From: SIAJ01 sp036266155
GTDB taxonomy: Bacteria > Planctomycetota > Planctomycetia > Gemmatales > Gemmataceae
Assembly (NCBI GenBank): GCA_036266155.1
Contig: DATANR010000429.1
Span: 1-28,277, forward strand
Direction of reading: 5' to 3'
DNA: 28,277 nt
The notes below the pieces were generated by a model. The model was given only the letters and a program-made list of their open reading frames with translations, searched no databases and had not been told where the DNA came from. Below are positions 16,152 to 24,051 of this stretch, piece after piece. Both the position numbers and the translations under genes were made by a program. Position 1 is the stretch's first letter. The number at the start of each line of letters is the position of its first letter.

Positions 16152-17377
16152 CACCGTTTGTCAAGTACGCGTCGCGCCTTCATCTCGTACCGCGGCAACG
16201 ATCCGACCGCGACGGCCGCTACTGGCACACGGAACAACAATTCATCGCGGATGGCACGGGCCACGACGTCGGCCAGTCCGCCGGTCACGGTTCCATCGCG
16301 TGGCTCGATCTCGACACACAGGTCGGCGAGCGGTCCGGAGCGGTCGACGACGATGCGGAACTCGGCAACCTCGGGAAACCGCCGCACGACCGCTTCGATC
16401 GCGGCCGGATACAGATTGTTGCCGCGAACGTGGAGCATGTCGTCCGTGCGTCCGAGGATGCCGCCTGGCAACTGCAATATTCCCGCGGCATCGCGCTGAA
16501 CTTTCACCACGTCGCCGGTCCGGTAGCGGATCAACGGCGACCCCGTTCGACCCAGGTTGGTAAGCACTAACTCACCCACGGCGCCTGGCGCCGCGATTCT
16601 CGTGCCATCGGGCTCCAGAACCTCGGCCACAAAGTGATCGTCGAGCACAACCAGGCTGCCTGGTCGATCAGTCGTCTCCGCGGCGACCGGCCCCAACTCC
16701 GTCATCCCGTAGTGGTCGATGACGCGGGCGCCCCAGACGGCCTCGATTCGTGCCCGCGTTGCCGGGATGCTGCCGCCCGGTTCGCCCGCGACAATGACAA
16801 GCCGCACCGGTGAGCCGGCCAGATCGATTCCCTCCTCGGCCGCCAATTCCGCCAGATGCAAGGCATATGTCGGCGTCGCACAAACGACTGTTGCCCGATG
16901 TTCCAACAAGAAACGCAAACGAGCCGTACTGGTGAGCCCGCCGCCGGGCAGGACCAGAAAACCTTCGCGGGCCGCCGCCTCGAACGCCGTCCAGAAGCCC
17001 AGGAACGGACCAAATGAGAACGGGAAGAAGAACACATCTCCTGGCCGCAAACCCAATCCGGAGAAAATCCGGTGCCAACAGCCGAGCAACCATTCCCAAG
17101 ATTCCGGTGTATCGAGCCACCGCAATGGCCGGCCGGACGACGTTCCAGACGTTTGATGGAGCCGACAATAGCGTTCCGGCGGGTAGGTTCGATTGCTTCC
17201 ATAAGGCGGGTGGTCAAGTTGATCGGAGACCAACTCGGCCTTGGTCGTGAATGGGACGGAGTTCAGGTCACGGCCGTCCCAGCCGGCGAGCTTGCGCGCG
17301 TAGAACGGATTGCCGGATGCCACCTCGGCGAGCAGCGCTCGAACCCGTTGCTCGCGCGGGTCGCCGGTTGCAATCAT
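16151..17377 (-). CDS. AMP-dependent ligase, phenylacetate-CoA ligase-like
   Basis: The ATG at 17377 gives 408 residues with the full adenylate-forming (ANL) set of motifs. The phosphate loop is HQTSGTSSGRP (about residues 74-84). Further on are IVAGEPGG, YGMTELGP, RYRTGD and the hinge region GGILGRTDDMLHVRGNNLYP. The C-terminal A10 motif YEMKARRVLDKR places the catalytic lysine near residue 400. Length and motifs fit the PaaK-type family, which activates an aromatic or other carboxylic acid to its CoA thioester through an acyl-adenylate. The substrate cannot be read from sequence. It lies 12 bp after one secreted propeller gene and 51 bp before another, so it is very probably in their operon. 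That is an odd place for a cytoplasmic enzyme. Confidence 0.87.
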   Translation of the reverse strand: MIATGDPREQRVRALLAEVASGNPFYARKLAGWDGRDLNSVPFTTKAELVSDQLDHPPYGSNRTYPPERYCRLHQTSGTSSGRPLRWLDTPESWEWLLGCWHRIFSGLGLRPGDVFFFPFSFGPFLGFWTAFEAAAREGFLVLPGGGLTSTARLRFLLEHRATVVCATPTYALHLAELAAEEGIDLAGSPVRLVIVAGEPGGSIPATRARIEAVWGARVIDHYGMTELGPVAAETTDRPGSLVVLDDHFVAEVLEPDGTRIAAPGAVGELVLTNLGRTGSPLIRYRTGDVVKVQRDAAGILQLPGGILGRTDDMLHVRGNNLYPAAIEAVVRRFPEVAEFRIVVDRSGPLADLCVEIEPRDGTVTGGLADVVARAIRDELLFRVPVAAVAVGSLPRYEMKARRVLDKR

Positions 17378-17389
17378 GACCCACCGTGA

Positions 17390-18685
17390 CTACTTTCCGG
17401 ACACGTCGTAGCACCAAATAAAATTCTGATCGCGCACGAACAAGTGGCCGTGGGCGACTACGGGATGCGCCCAGACACCGCCAGATTTGGCCCGGGCCTC
17501 GTCCCACTTCGGCAACGTGAATCGGCCGTCTTCTTTCCAGAGGTCCGGCGATGGCGTGACCTTGATCACGACGGCCGGCTCGCGCTTCTGCTGCGTCTCG
17601 GCCACACAATACAGCGAGCCGTCCGCATAAACGGCCGAGCCCTTGTCGAATTTGAAGGTCGAGACGGGTTCCGGACCATCCGTCTTGTCGGACTTCAAGA
17701 AGTCCAGGCACACCCATTTGCCGCCGCCGTCGCTATGCCCATAGATAAACTCGCCGACGCGGATGACGCCGCCGTGATGGTTCGAGATCGCCTTGTTGGC
17801 ATACACCTTCTTCGACTTGGTCGAATCGCCTTCCGTCGTCAACTTGATCAGGCCACAGCCGGCGCCATAGTTGGAGGTCATGAACACGTGGTCCTTGTAG
17901 AAGATGGGTGTCGGAATCGTGGCGACGCCGTTGACGGCCACCTTTTCACTCCAGAGCTTCTTGCCATCTTTGGCCCGAATGCCGTAGACGCCGCCTTGGG
18001 TGGCCGTCACGTATTGCTGGACGCCGCCGACCTCAATCTTGATGATCGATACATATTCTGCCGCGTCGGTGAAATCCGTCGAACGCCACACCGGTTCGCC
18101 CGTCTTCTTGTTCAAAGCGGCCATCGCTCCATCCGGTCCGCCGGGCGTGCAGATGAGCCGATCGCCGTCGATCAGGACCGACTCGGCATATCCCCAACCG
18201 CCACGCTTGCCCTTGAAGTCCTTGCCATAGTTCTTCGCCCAAACCGTCTTGCCCGTATCGGCTTCCAGACACACCAGATCGCCGTTGGCGCCGACGGCAT
18301 ACAGTTTGTCGCCATCAATAGTGGGTGTGCCGCGTGGACCACCACCCCAGGGATCGTTCTTGAAATAGCTGCCGATCTTGGTTCGCCACTTCTCCTTGCC
18401 CGTCGTATTGTTGATCGCCAGGACGAACTCCTGATTGCCGTTCTTGTCGTCTTCCGACCCCATTGTGAAGAGCATGTCACCAACGATGGAGAAGCAGGAA
18501 TAGCCGAGGCCCGCCTTGTCGAATTCCCAGAGCAGTTTTGGCCCGTCTTTCGGCCAGGCTTTGAGAAGCCCTGTTTCTTGAGAGACGCCATCTCGATTGA
18601 GGCCGCGCCATTGCGGCCAGTCCAGGCCCGAGTCGTTTGGGGCGACAATCGACAGCGCCAGCACGGCAAGTTGAATCGACGACAT
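17390..18685 (-). CDS. PQQ-like beta-propeller protein
   Basis: The ATG at 18685 has GAGG just upstream and gives 431 residues. A short hydrophobic N-terminus (IQLAVLALSIVA) may be a minimal signal peptide. The body starts with LDWPQWRGLNRDG (residues 21-33), the hallmark opening of planctomycetal propeller proteins. PQQ-type blades follow, such as GDLVCLEADTGKTVWAKNY, GAMAALNKKTGEPVW, GGVYGIRAKDGKKLWSEK and GKWVCLDFLK. There is no haem-binding CxxCH and no dehydrogenase catalytic motif, so a structural or binding role in the periplasm is more likely than PQQ-dependent oxidation. It is the first gene of the operon, with a candidate promoter about 105 bp upstream. Confidence 0.86.
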   Translation of the reverse strand: MSSIQLAVLALSIVAPNDSGLDWPQWRGLNRDGVSQETGLLKAWPKDGPKLLWEFDKAGLGYSCFSIVGDMLFTMGSEDDKNGNQEFVLAINNTTGKEKWRTKIGSYFKNDPWGGGPRGTPTIDGDKLYAVGANGDLVCLEADTGKTVWAKNYGKDFKGKRGGWGYAESVLIDGDRLICTPGGPDGAMAALNKKTGEPVWRSTDFTDAAEYVSIIKIEVGGVQQYVTATQGGVYGIRAKDGKKLWSEKVAVNGVATIPTPIFYKDHVFMTSNYGAGCGLIKLTTEGDSTKSKKVYANKAISNHHGGVIRVGEFIYGHSDGGGKWVCLDFLKSDKTDGPEPVSTFKFDKGSAVYADGSLYCVAETQQKREPAVVIKVTPSPDLWKEDGRFTLPKWDEARAKSGGVWAHPVVAHGHLFVRDQNFIWCYDVSGK

Positions 18686-18760
18686 GGGACCTCAAAAAAG
18701 ATTTTCGGGACCACAAAGCAAGGCGGTGCAAACCGGCGGGAGAGACCTATCTGGTAGACG

Positions 18761-18776
18761 GCCCGAAGGTTCGGGC
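18761..18776. other. Hairpin in the predicted 5' leader of the propeller operon
   Basis: GCCCGAA and TTCGGGC are perfect 7-base arms around GG, so a 6-bp stem with a GAAGGTTC-centred tetraloop is the realistic form. It would lie within the first 25 bases of the transcript from the candidate promoter and could protect the 5' end or modulate translation. The stem is short and could be chance. Confidence 0.35.
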
Positions 18777-18789
18777 TATTCGCAAGGTC

Positions 18790-18817
18790 AGTATAGATTG
18801 GTCGCGCGGCAGGACAA
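18790..18817 (-). promoter_or_regulatory. Candidate promoter of the propeller/ligase operon
   Basis: Read on the minus strand, TTGTCC (18812-18817) is followed after 16 bp by TATACT (18790-18795). These are four-of-six and five-of-six matches to the housekeeping consensus. The leader to the ATG at 18685 would be about 100 bases. Confidence 0.45.
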
Positions 18818-19016
18818 GAAACGCGCGCCCCGGGGTGCTGTGGACAATGCGTCGCCGACTCGTTACCCTGTTGAACTGGCACGGGATGTGGAGGTTTCGT
18901 GAAGGGGGCCGCGAAGTGCCGATTTGGCTCTTCCGGGACTGAACGAAACGCCGAAGACGGCCTACATCTCGTTGCCAGCGACCGTCCGAATAACCTCTCA
19001 AACCCAGAGATGAACC

Positions 19017-19223
19017 ATGACGGTGACTCTCACGCATGAACAAAGCCGCCAACTGACCGAAGCGGCCAAGCCCTATAGCTATGCGGTTGATCCAGCCTCG
19101 CGGCGACGCTATGTCCTGCTCGGGACGGACGTTTTCGAGCGTTTGCGCATGATGGTCGGTGAAGCAAGCCTGCAAGATGTGCTGACACCGGCCTGGAGTG
19201 AAGGGGCCGGATCCTTCGAGTAA
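19017..19223 (+). CDS. Small hypothetical protein, possibly antitoxin-like
   Basis: The ATG at 19017 starts a 68-residue protein with a helix rich in Gln, Arg and Glu (THEQSRQLTEAA). A strand pair follows around YAVDPASRRRYVLLGTDVFE, then RLRMMVG. The pattern of a helix followed by DP.....YVLL..DVFERL resembles small planctomycete proteins that often accompany PIN or PemK toxins, but this is from memory and weak. No toxin gene is next to it: its neighbour, biotin ligase, converges on it 8 bp after the stop. It could be an orphan antitoxin or an unrelated regulator. Confidence 0.6.
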   Translation: MTVTLTHEQSRQLTEAAKPYSYAVDPASRRRYVLLGTDVFERLRMMVGEASLQDVLTPAWSEGAGSFE

Positions 19224-19231
19224 ACGCGAGT

Positions 19232-19993
19232 TCAGCGGACGTGCCGGACCATCTCCGGCGCGAACTTGCGAACAGTGCCAGCGGCTGACGCCACGCTCAA
19301 GCCGGCGAAGCTGAGTGAGGTCAGCTGGCCACGCACTTCAGTCGCGTCCATCAATTCGATCGTTACGTCCCGGCCCGTCAAGCCGAGCCGGTCAAGCCAG
19401 CGTGCCTCCAGGGAAGACGTTTCGCCGCTGCTTAGCCTTTCGTACTCCGTATCCAGGTTGTCGATCAAAATGCTCGCGATCTCCTTCAAGTCGAATCGTC
19501 GGCCCGCCGCCATCGACAAAGAGGTTGCTTGAGTCAGTCCCAACTTGGCGAAGTCGTCGGGCGACTGATTAATGTTGAGTCCGATACCAACAACGAAGTA
19601 CGGCTCGGCATTCGGAGCAGCCACACCGCCTTCGATAAGAATGCCGCAAACTTTCTTGCCGTCGATCAAGACGTCGTTTGGCCACTTGATGCGCGATTGT
19701 CGACCGGTCACTTGAAAGATGGTGTCTGCAACCACGGTGGCTGCGAACGCGGTCAGCACCACGGGTCGGCGTAAGACCGGCGGCGGAAACAAGAGCGTTG
19801 AGAGGAGAACGTTGACGCCCGTCGGGCTTTCCCAGATACGACCGTGCTGGCCGCGACCGCGCGTCTGGATGTCGGCGGTGATCACTGTCCCCGCGTTCGC
19901 GGGATCATGAGCCAGCTCAGCGGCGCGCGAATTGGTACTGTCCGTCGCGTCCAGATGGATGTGCCGGCGACCGATGTGGCGGTGCGAATTCAT
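19232..19993 (-). CDS. birA: Biotin--[acetyl-CoA-carboxylase] ligase
   Basis: This 253-residue cytoplasmic enzyme joins biotin to the lysine of biotin carboxyl carrier protein through biotinyl-AMP, which is needed for fatty acid synthesis. The catalytic motifs are all visible: substrate-facing DATDSTNS (15-22), the biotin/AMP loop GRGQHGR (46-52), KWPNDV (103-108), CGILIE (116-121) and GIGLN (137-141). A small SH3-like C-terminal domain follows (about 205-253). There is no N-terminal helix-turn-helix, so unlike E. coli BirA it cannot be the biotin operon repressor. The ATG at 19993 gives a normal length for this monofunctional class. Confidence 0.95.
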   Translation of the reverse strand: MNSHRHIGRRHIHLDATDSTNSRAAELAHDPANAGTVITADIQTRGRGQHGRIWESPTGVNVLLSTLLFPPPVLRRPVVLTAFAATVVADTIFQVTGRQSRIKWPNDVLIDGKKVCGILIEGGVAAPNAEPYFVVGIGLNINQSPDDFAKLGLTQATSLSMAAGRRFDLKEIASILIDNLDTEYERLSSGETSSLEARWLDRLGLTGRDVTIELMDATEVRGQLTSLSFAGLSVASAAGTVRKFAPEMVRHVR

Positions 19994-20020
19994 CCCAGAA
20001 AAGTGTAGCGGCGCGCACGA

Positions 20021-20059
20021 GCAGAACGGACAGCGGAGTCAAACCGCTGCCCGTTCCGC
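20021..20059. repeat. Imperfect inverted repeat downstream of the small lipoprotein gene
   Basis: GAACGG-A-CAGCGG (20024-20036) pairs with CCGCTG-C-CCGTTC (20044-20056) around a 7-base loop, and the outer two bases on each side also pair (20021-20022 with 20058-20059). There are two mismatched positions. It begins 21 bp past the lipoprotein stop and is followed by no T-run on that strand. It could be a weak terminator or another palindromic repeat. Confidence 0.5.
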
Positions 20060-20079
20060 GTTGGTCTTGATTGAGAACA

Positions 20080-20307
20080 TCACGGGCCGATGGCGCCATT
20101 GAGCCGTTCGTAGGTCAACACGCTGGGCTGGTTGTTCATCCAGAACCGGTGCCATTCCTCGCGCGCCTGACGCAGGTCTTCGGACTGGTTCAGGAGCTGG
20201 GTACCGCGAATGTTGGGATCGCTGTCGTACTGGTTCAGCAACAGACAGCCGGTATTCGGGAGGACGGCGAACAGGGCCACCAACCCGATGATGAGTTTCC
20301 GTCGCAT
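20080..20307 (-). CDS. Small lipoprotein of planctomycete type
   Basis: Two ATGs, 20316 and 20307, are in frame. The second has AAAGG nine bases upstream and is preferred, giving 75 residues. A lipoprotein signal with lipobox LPNTGC is followed by a mature region of about 50 residues, with LLNQSEDLRQAREEWHRFWM and NQPSVLTYERLNGAIGP. I recall very similar short lipoproteins in many planctomycetes, with a conserved LRQ..EEW.R.W...QPS pattern, but no function. The protein probably sits at a membrane face outside the cytoplasm. It is monocistronic. Confidence 0.78.
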   Translation of the reverse strand: MRRKLIIGLVALFAVLPNTGCLLLNQYDSDPNIRGTQLLNQSEDLRQAREEWHRFWMNNQPSVLTYERLNGAIGP

Positions 20308-20545
20308 CTTGCGCATCCTTTCGGGCCGACGCCGATAGTCCGTGTGCCTGTCCGCGGACGGGCTCGCGGAGGTAGTCCCGTGCCGATACCATCGTCAAAA
20401 CCGGCGTGCCGACTTGAACGAGAATGACGAGTAGACCGTTCGAATCGATGGACGCGCGTACGCCATTTGTTCCTGCACTTTGTGATCGGCGGGCGGTCCG
20501 GAGATGTTCACGTTGAATCGGTAAGATGCACAGGGGAGGCAAGAC

Positions 20546-21337
20546 ATGCGGTTGTTCGCCATCGCATTCTTAATTGCGTGCTGCGGGCCCACGTTTGGGC
20601 ACGATTTGTGGCTGATTCCGCCCGAGAAGGCCGACACCGGTCGCACCCTTACGGTGCGCGCGCATTCGGGATCGGAATTCCCCGTGAGCGAACATGCTCC
20701 GGACCCGGCGAAGTTCGCACGTCGTATCGTCATCAGTCCCGAAGGCGAGTCGGCGCTCGATGCCGCGGGTATCGAAGCCGAGGCGGGATTGCTCGCGTTC
20801 CGGCCATCCAAGCCCGGCGTCTATGTCGTCGCGGTCGAGACTTCGCCGAAACTCATCACCCTCGAAGCGGACAAGTTCAACGCCTACCTCGTCGAGGACA
20901 GTTTGCCGCACATTTACGCCCTGCGATCCAAGGAAAAAAGTCTCGACCGGCCGGGGACCGAACGCTACTCCAAGTCGCCCAAAGCACTTGTCCGCGCTGG
21001 CGACGGCAAGGGAATCGACTTCGCCAAGCCCGTCGGCCTGCCGCTGGAGATCGTGCCGCTGAAAGACCCGTTCGAAAGGAAAGTCGGCGACACGTTGCCG
21101 GTCCGCGTCTTGTTTCAGGGAAAAGCGCTCGCCGATGCGCATCTGGGTTGGGCCACACCGGGTGACGGCGCGTTGCCGCGCGGCACGGTTCGAACGAATG
21201 CTGCGGGCGAGGCACTCATACCCATGGCGAAGGCAGGCCTCATGACGATCCGTCTCACACACATGACGCGGCCCAAGGCCAAAGATTACGAATGGGAATC
21301 ATTCTGGACGACGCTCACCTGGTACGTTCCCAATTGA
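20546..21337 (+). CDS. DUF4198-type secreted protein
   Basis: The ATG at 20546 follows GGGGAGG with six-base spacing, an excellent ribosome-binding site. The signal peptide (LFAIAFLIACCGPTFG) is followed directly by HDLWLIPPE; a histidine at the mature N-terminus is the mark of DUF4198 and related Ig-fold proteins linked to metal uptake. The 263 residues contain two Ig-like parts, one near 27-100 and one from DPFERKVGDTLPVRVLF to the WESFWTTLTWYV end. Proteins of this family are usually near transition-metal transporters. Its partner 12 bp downstream is a solute-binding lipoprotein, which supports a metal-related role. No metal can be named. Confidence 0.83.
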   Translation: MRLFAIAFLIACCGPTFGHDLWLIPPEKADTGRTLTVRAHSGSEFPVSEHAPDPAKFARRIVISPEGESALDAAGIEAEAGLLAFRPSKPGVYVVAVETSPKLITLEADKFNAYLVEDSLPHIYALRSKEKSLDRPGTERYSKSPKALVRAGDGKGIDFAKPVGLPLEIVPLKDPFERKVGDTLPVRVLFQGKALADAHLGWATPGDGALPRGTVRTNAAGEALIPMAKAGLMTIRLTHMTRPKAKDYEWESFWTTLTWYVPN

Positions 21338-21349
21338 TCGGAGCCCGTG

Positions 21350-22378
21350 ATGACCCCTTCGCTGCGCAGGTTGATCCTGTTGACGGTGATCGCGACCGGA
21401 TGCCGCGATTCCGACAAGCGCGTCGTCGTCTATTGCGCCCAGGACGAGGAATTCGCTGAGGGAGTGTTCGCGGATTTCAGCGCGGCCTCGACGCTAGCCG
21501 TGGCGCCCAAGTTCGACACGGAGGCCAACAAGTCCGTCAGCCTCGCTGCTGAACTCGAGCGCGAGACGAGCCGACCGCGCTGCGACGTTCACTGGAACAA
21601 CGAAATCCTCGCGACGATCCGCTTAGCGCGACTCGGAGTGTACGAATCTTATGAGTCGCCTGGTGCCGCCGCATTTCCGGAATGGACAAAGGCGAAGGAC
21701 CACACGTGGCAAGCCTTTGCGGCACGAGCACGCGTGCTGATCGTGAATACGAACCTCGTTCCCCTGGCCGATCGGCCGCGATCCATGCTGGATCTCACCG
21801 ATCCCCACTGGAAAGGAAAGGTGGCCATCGCCAAACCGCAGTTCGGCACGACTGCCACGCAGGCAGCCTGTCTTTTCGAAGTGCTGGGCCAGGACGCGGC
21901 CAAAACGTTCTACCGCGGGCTAAAGGCAAACAATGTGCGCGTGGTTCCGGGCAATAAACAGGCGGCCGAGGGCGTTGCGAGCGGCGACTTTGCAATCGGC
22001 CTAACTGATTCCGACGATGCACTCATTGAGTTGAATGCCGGCAAGCCGGTGGCGATCGTGTTTCCAGATCCAGAAGGCCACCCGACGCACAACCGGATGG
22101 GCGTTCTTTACATCCCAAACACGGTAGCTGTGGTCAAGGGTTGCCCGAACCCGGCGGGTGCGAAACAACTCATCGACCATCTACTTCGACCGGAAACCGA
22201 AGCCAAACTGGCAGCGGGTGGTGGGTTCCAAATCCCGTTGAACCCGATCGTCAAAGCCGACATGCCGGCAGCCTTGCTGCCGCCGAGCAAGGTCAAGCCC
22301 ATGGTCGTCGACTGGGATCACGCCGCCGATCTCTGGGATGAAACCCAGACATTTCTACGCGACGAATTTGCCCGCTAA
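21350..22378 (+). CDS. Extracellular solute-binding lipoprotein, iron(III)-type
   Basis: The ATG at 21350 has GGAG six bases upstream; a GTG three bases earlier is less well spaced. The 342-residue protein starts with a hydrophobic signal ending in ATGC (lipoprotein-like, with a weak lipobox). It continues RVVVYCAQDEEFAEGVFADF, the opening of periplasmic-binding proteins of the FbpA/FutA iron and 2-aminoethylphosphonate class. Other typical pieces are VHWNNEILATIRL, LIVNTNLV, LTDPHWKGKVAIA, GLTDSDDALIELNAGKPV and GVLYIPNTVAVVKG. No permease or ATPase gene follows, so the transporter would be elsewhere, or the protein may scavenge or sense metal. The stop codon shares CTAA with the convergent phosphoesterase gene. 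Confidence 0.85.
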   Translation: MTPSLRRLILLTVIATGCRDSDKRVVVYCAQDEEFAEGVFADFSAASTLAVAPKFDTEANKSVSLAAELERETSRPRCDVHWNNEILATIRLARLGVYESYESPGAAAFPEWTKAKDHTWQAFAARARVLIVNTNLVPLADRPRSMLDLTDPHWKGKVAIAKPQFGTTATQAACLFEVLGQDAAKTFYRGLKANNVRVVPGNKQAAEGVASGDFAIGLTDSDDALIELNAGKPVAIVFPDPEGHPTHNRMGVLYIPNTVAVVKGCPNPAGAKQLIDHLLRPETEAKLAAGGGFQIPLNPIVKADMPAALLPPSKVKPMVVDWDHAADLWDETQTFLRDEFAR

Positions 22379-23532
22379 CCGACACGAAGCACGATCCGCG
22401 ACACTTGCGGATAGGCGCGAATCCGAAGCGGCGCCTTGCACCCGAGGCCGCGGTTGACGTGCATGATCGTCGGTGGTTCGTGAAAGGTGCCCATGTCGTA
22501 GCGTCGGCTATATTTGCTCGGCACAAACATCGATCCAATCACCGGCACGCGAATCTGGCCGCCATGATTGTGCCCGGAGAGCATTAGCCGACAATTGTGT
22601 TTACGCGCCCAGCGAATGTTGTCCGGCGTGTGACTCACAAGCAGGCGGAATCCATTGGGACAGCCCGTCAAATCCGGTGGCGGTCGAAACCACGGGCCCT
22701 CGTGCCCGATGGCCACAAGTCGTTCGCCGCGCACATCGATCGTTTCCCACCGATTCCCGAGCACACGCATGCCGAGTCCGGCGAGACGCTGCCGAACCCC
22801 GGCCGCATCTTGCCACCAATCGTGATTCCCGAGGATCGCGAGCGCGGCCACGTTCCACTGGAGCGGCTTCAGCACCGGCTCGATCCACTCGAGGTACTGC
22901 GGGCCGTCGATGATGTCGCCGCTCAACACGAAGAGATCAGGCGTCGGCTCCCGCATGCAGCGGCCAATGACAAAATCGAAAAACTCCCGGGTCAACGAGC
23001 CATAGAAGTGCAAGTCGCTCAGATGCAGAATTGTGAGGCCGTCCCACGCCGCCGGCAGCCCCGGCACCTTCAGTGTGAGAGTCGCAAATTCAACGCGACA
23101 AAGGTCGTTGAAGCCGAGACTTGCCAGACCATGATGACGCCCTTCACCGATCGGCCGATGCCCGAGTTCCTTCTCGACGTCAATGCGTTCGCTTCGTTCT
23201 TCCAGCACCACTGCCGGTTGGCGCCGAAGGAGCCGCTTGATGGTCGCGATCAGAAATGCGCCGCCCGCCATCACACAGAGCCATGCGTATGCCGCTGGCG
23301 CGAGTTGAGCGCTGGATTCTAGCGCTTCACGGCCCAGCGTAATCAAATTGAATCCGACGAGCACCCCAAAGAGCGGCGGCCCGGCGACAAGCAGAATCCC
23401 CCAGAGACTCCGCATCAACTTCAACAGTATGCGATCGTATGGTTGCGAATATGCTGCGTTGATTGAGAGCATCAGCAGATAGCCATGCCCGATCGCGGCG
23501 AGGAGGAAAAGGGATATTGCGAGCACCGGCAT
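22375..23532 (-). CDS. Membrane-bound calcineurin-like metallophosphoesterase
   Basis: The ATG at 23532 overlaps the toxin stop codon by one base (TGATG), so it should be translationally coupled; the upstream TTG at 23550 is unlikely. The 385-residue protein has three transmembrane segments in its first 100 residues. A cytoplasmic phosphoesterase domain follows with all metal ligands: LSDLHF (D173, H175), LSGDIID (D206), GNHDWW (N236-D238), HTPDN (H301) and SGHNHGGQ (H321, H323). This arrangement matches YkuE/UDP-2,3-diacylglucosamine hydrolase-related membrane phosphoesterases. The substrate, perhaps a phospholipid or nucleotide, is not known. Its position after a toxin-antitoxin pair and a sensor is unusual. 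Confidence 0.88.
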   Translation of the reverse strand: MPVLAISLFLLAAIGHGYLLMLSINAAYSQPYDRILLKLMRSLWGILLVAGPPLFGVLVGFNLITLGREALESSAQLAPAAYAWLCVMAGGAFLIATIKRLLRRQPAVVLEERSERIDVEKELGHRPIGEGRHHGLASLGFNDLCRVEFATLTLKVPGLPAAWDGLTILHLSDLHFYGSLTREFFDFVIGRCMREPTPDLFVLSGDIIDGPQYLEWIEPVLKPLQWNVAALAILGNHDWWQDAAGVRQRLAGLGMRVLGNRWETIDVRGERLVAIGHEGPWFRPPPDLTGCPNGFRLLVSHTPDNIRWARKHNCRLMLSGHNHGGQIRVPVIGSMFVPSKYSRRYDMGTFHEPPTIMHVNRGLGCKAPLRIRAYPQVSRIVLRVG

Positions 23533-23828
23533 CAAATACGGCCTCGCCAAACAGATGGACCGCGACGGCCATGGTAGACCGCCAGGATCGTTGCGACCTG
23601 ACCCTGCTCGCGAAAAAGGACGTAATACGGGAACCGCTTTACCGGCGCGATCCGAGTTTTTTGCGGGCCCGGTCCAAACCGGCCTGGCATCAACGCGATT
23701 GCGTCAATCGTCTTGCCAACGCGACTGCGGAAGGTATCACCCAGGCCGAAAGACTGCGAATCATACCAAGCGGCCGCGGCGTCAATGTCAGCCTGCGCAA
23801 GTAAACTGACATCGACTTGGACGCTCAT
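23532..23828 (-). CDS. RelE/ParE-type toxin (second module)
   Basis: The ATG at 23828 overlaps the antitoxin stop by four bases (ATGA). The 98 residues have the full type II toxin outline: VDVSLLAQADIDAAAAWYD, the helix DTFRSRVGKTIDAIALMPG, then KTRIAPVKRFPYYVLF, and at the end ILAVYHGRRGP (H86-R89). Arg and Lys around 58-65 and the HGRR end fit ParE/RelE-family toxins, which either poison gyrase or cut mRNA on the ribosome; sequence alone does not decide. Unlike the first toxin (11170-11415), this copy looks intact. Confidence 0.86.
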   Translation of the reverse strand: MSVQVDVSLLAQADIDAAAAWYDSQSFGLGDTFRSRVGKTIDAIALMPGRFGPGPQKTRIAPVKRFPYYVLFREQGQVATILAVYHGRRGPSVWRGRI

Positions 23829-24040
23829 TTGCCGGCCTGCCAACGGGCCTTGACGACCTCCCACGGTTCAGTCGCGAGCGTTCCGGCTTCGAACGCAGCG
23901 ATGCGGTGGCTGAGCTCAGTAAGTTGGCTGGGCGTGAAGGAACGATCCGACTCAACGAGTTCGCGAATTGCGCCAAGCACCGTCCCCCGGTCGATTGGGT
24001 CAAGAGCCTTGATTTCGCGTATCAGCGTTGGCACATCCAT
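23825..24040 (-). CDS. Addiction-module antitoxin (second module)
   Basis: The ATG at 24040 has GGAG seven bases upstream; an in-frame TTG at 24055 is rejected. The 71-residue protein reads IREIKALDPIDRGTVLGAIR, FTPSQLTELSHRIAAFEAG, then EPWEVVKARW, the same plan as the antitoxin at 11412-11654. It starts 11 bp after the sensor gene stop, so no separate promoter can fit. The pair depends on read-through from the sensor promoter, which is unusual for a module that normally autoregulates. Confidence 0.82.
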   Translation of the reverse strand: MDVPTLIREIKALDPIDRGTVLGAIRELVESDRSFTPSQLTELSHRIAAFEAGTLATEPWEVVKARWQAGK

Positions 24041-24051
24041 CTTCAACTCCG

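Larger units (their letters stand above)
18686..19016. other. Divergent intergenic region
   Basis: About 330 bp between the leftward propeller operon and the rightward small gene. It contains the candidate promoter at 18790-18817 and the hairpin at 18761-18776. From 18820 to 19016 I see no tRNA, gene or further clear promoter. Confidence 0.5.

Noticed and set aside
11736..18685. Propeller proteins as PQQ-dependent dehydrogenases
   Set aside because: No haem CxxCH, no clear cofactor-binding or catalytic set, and lengths and openings fit planctomycete propeller proteins without known enzyme activity.
17444..18757. 437-residue plus-strand frame opposite the first propeller gene
   Set aside because: Antisense shadow; the opposite strand has clear WRG and PQQ-blade motifs.
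18818..19016. Possible tRNA or small RNA in the divergent gap
   Set aside because: No cloverleaf arms or CCA-adjacent acceptor pairing could be found by eye.
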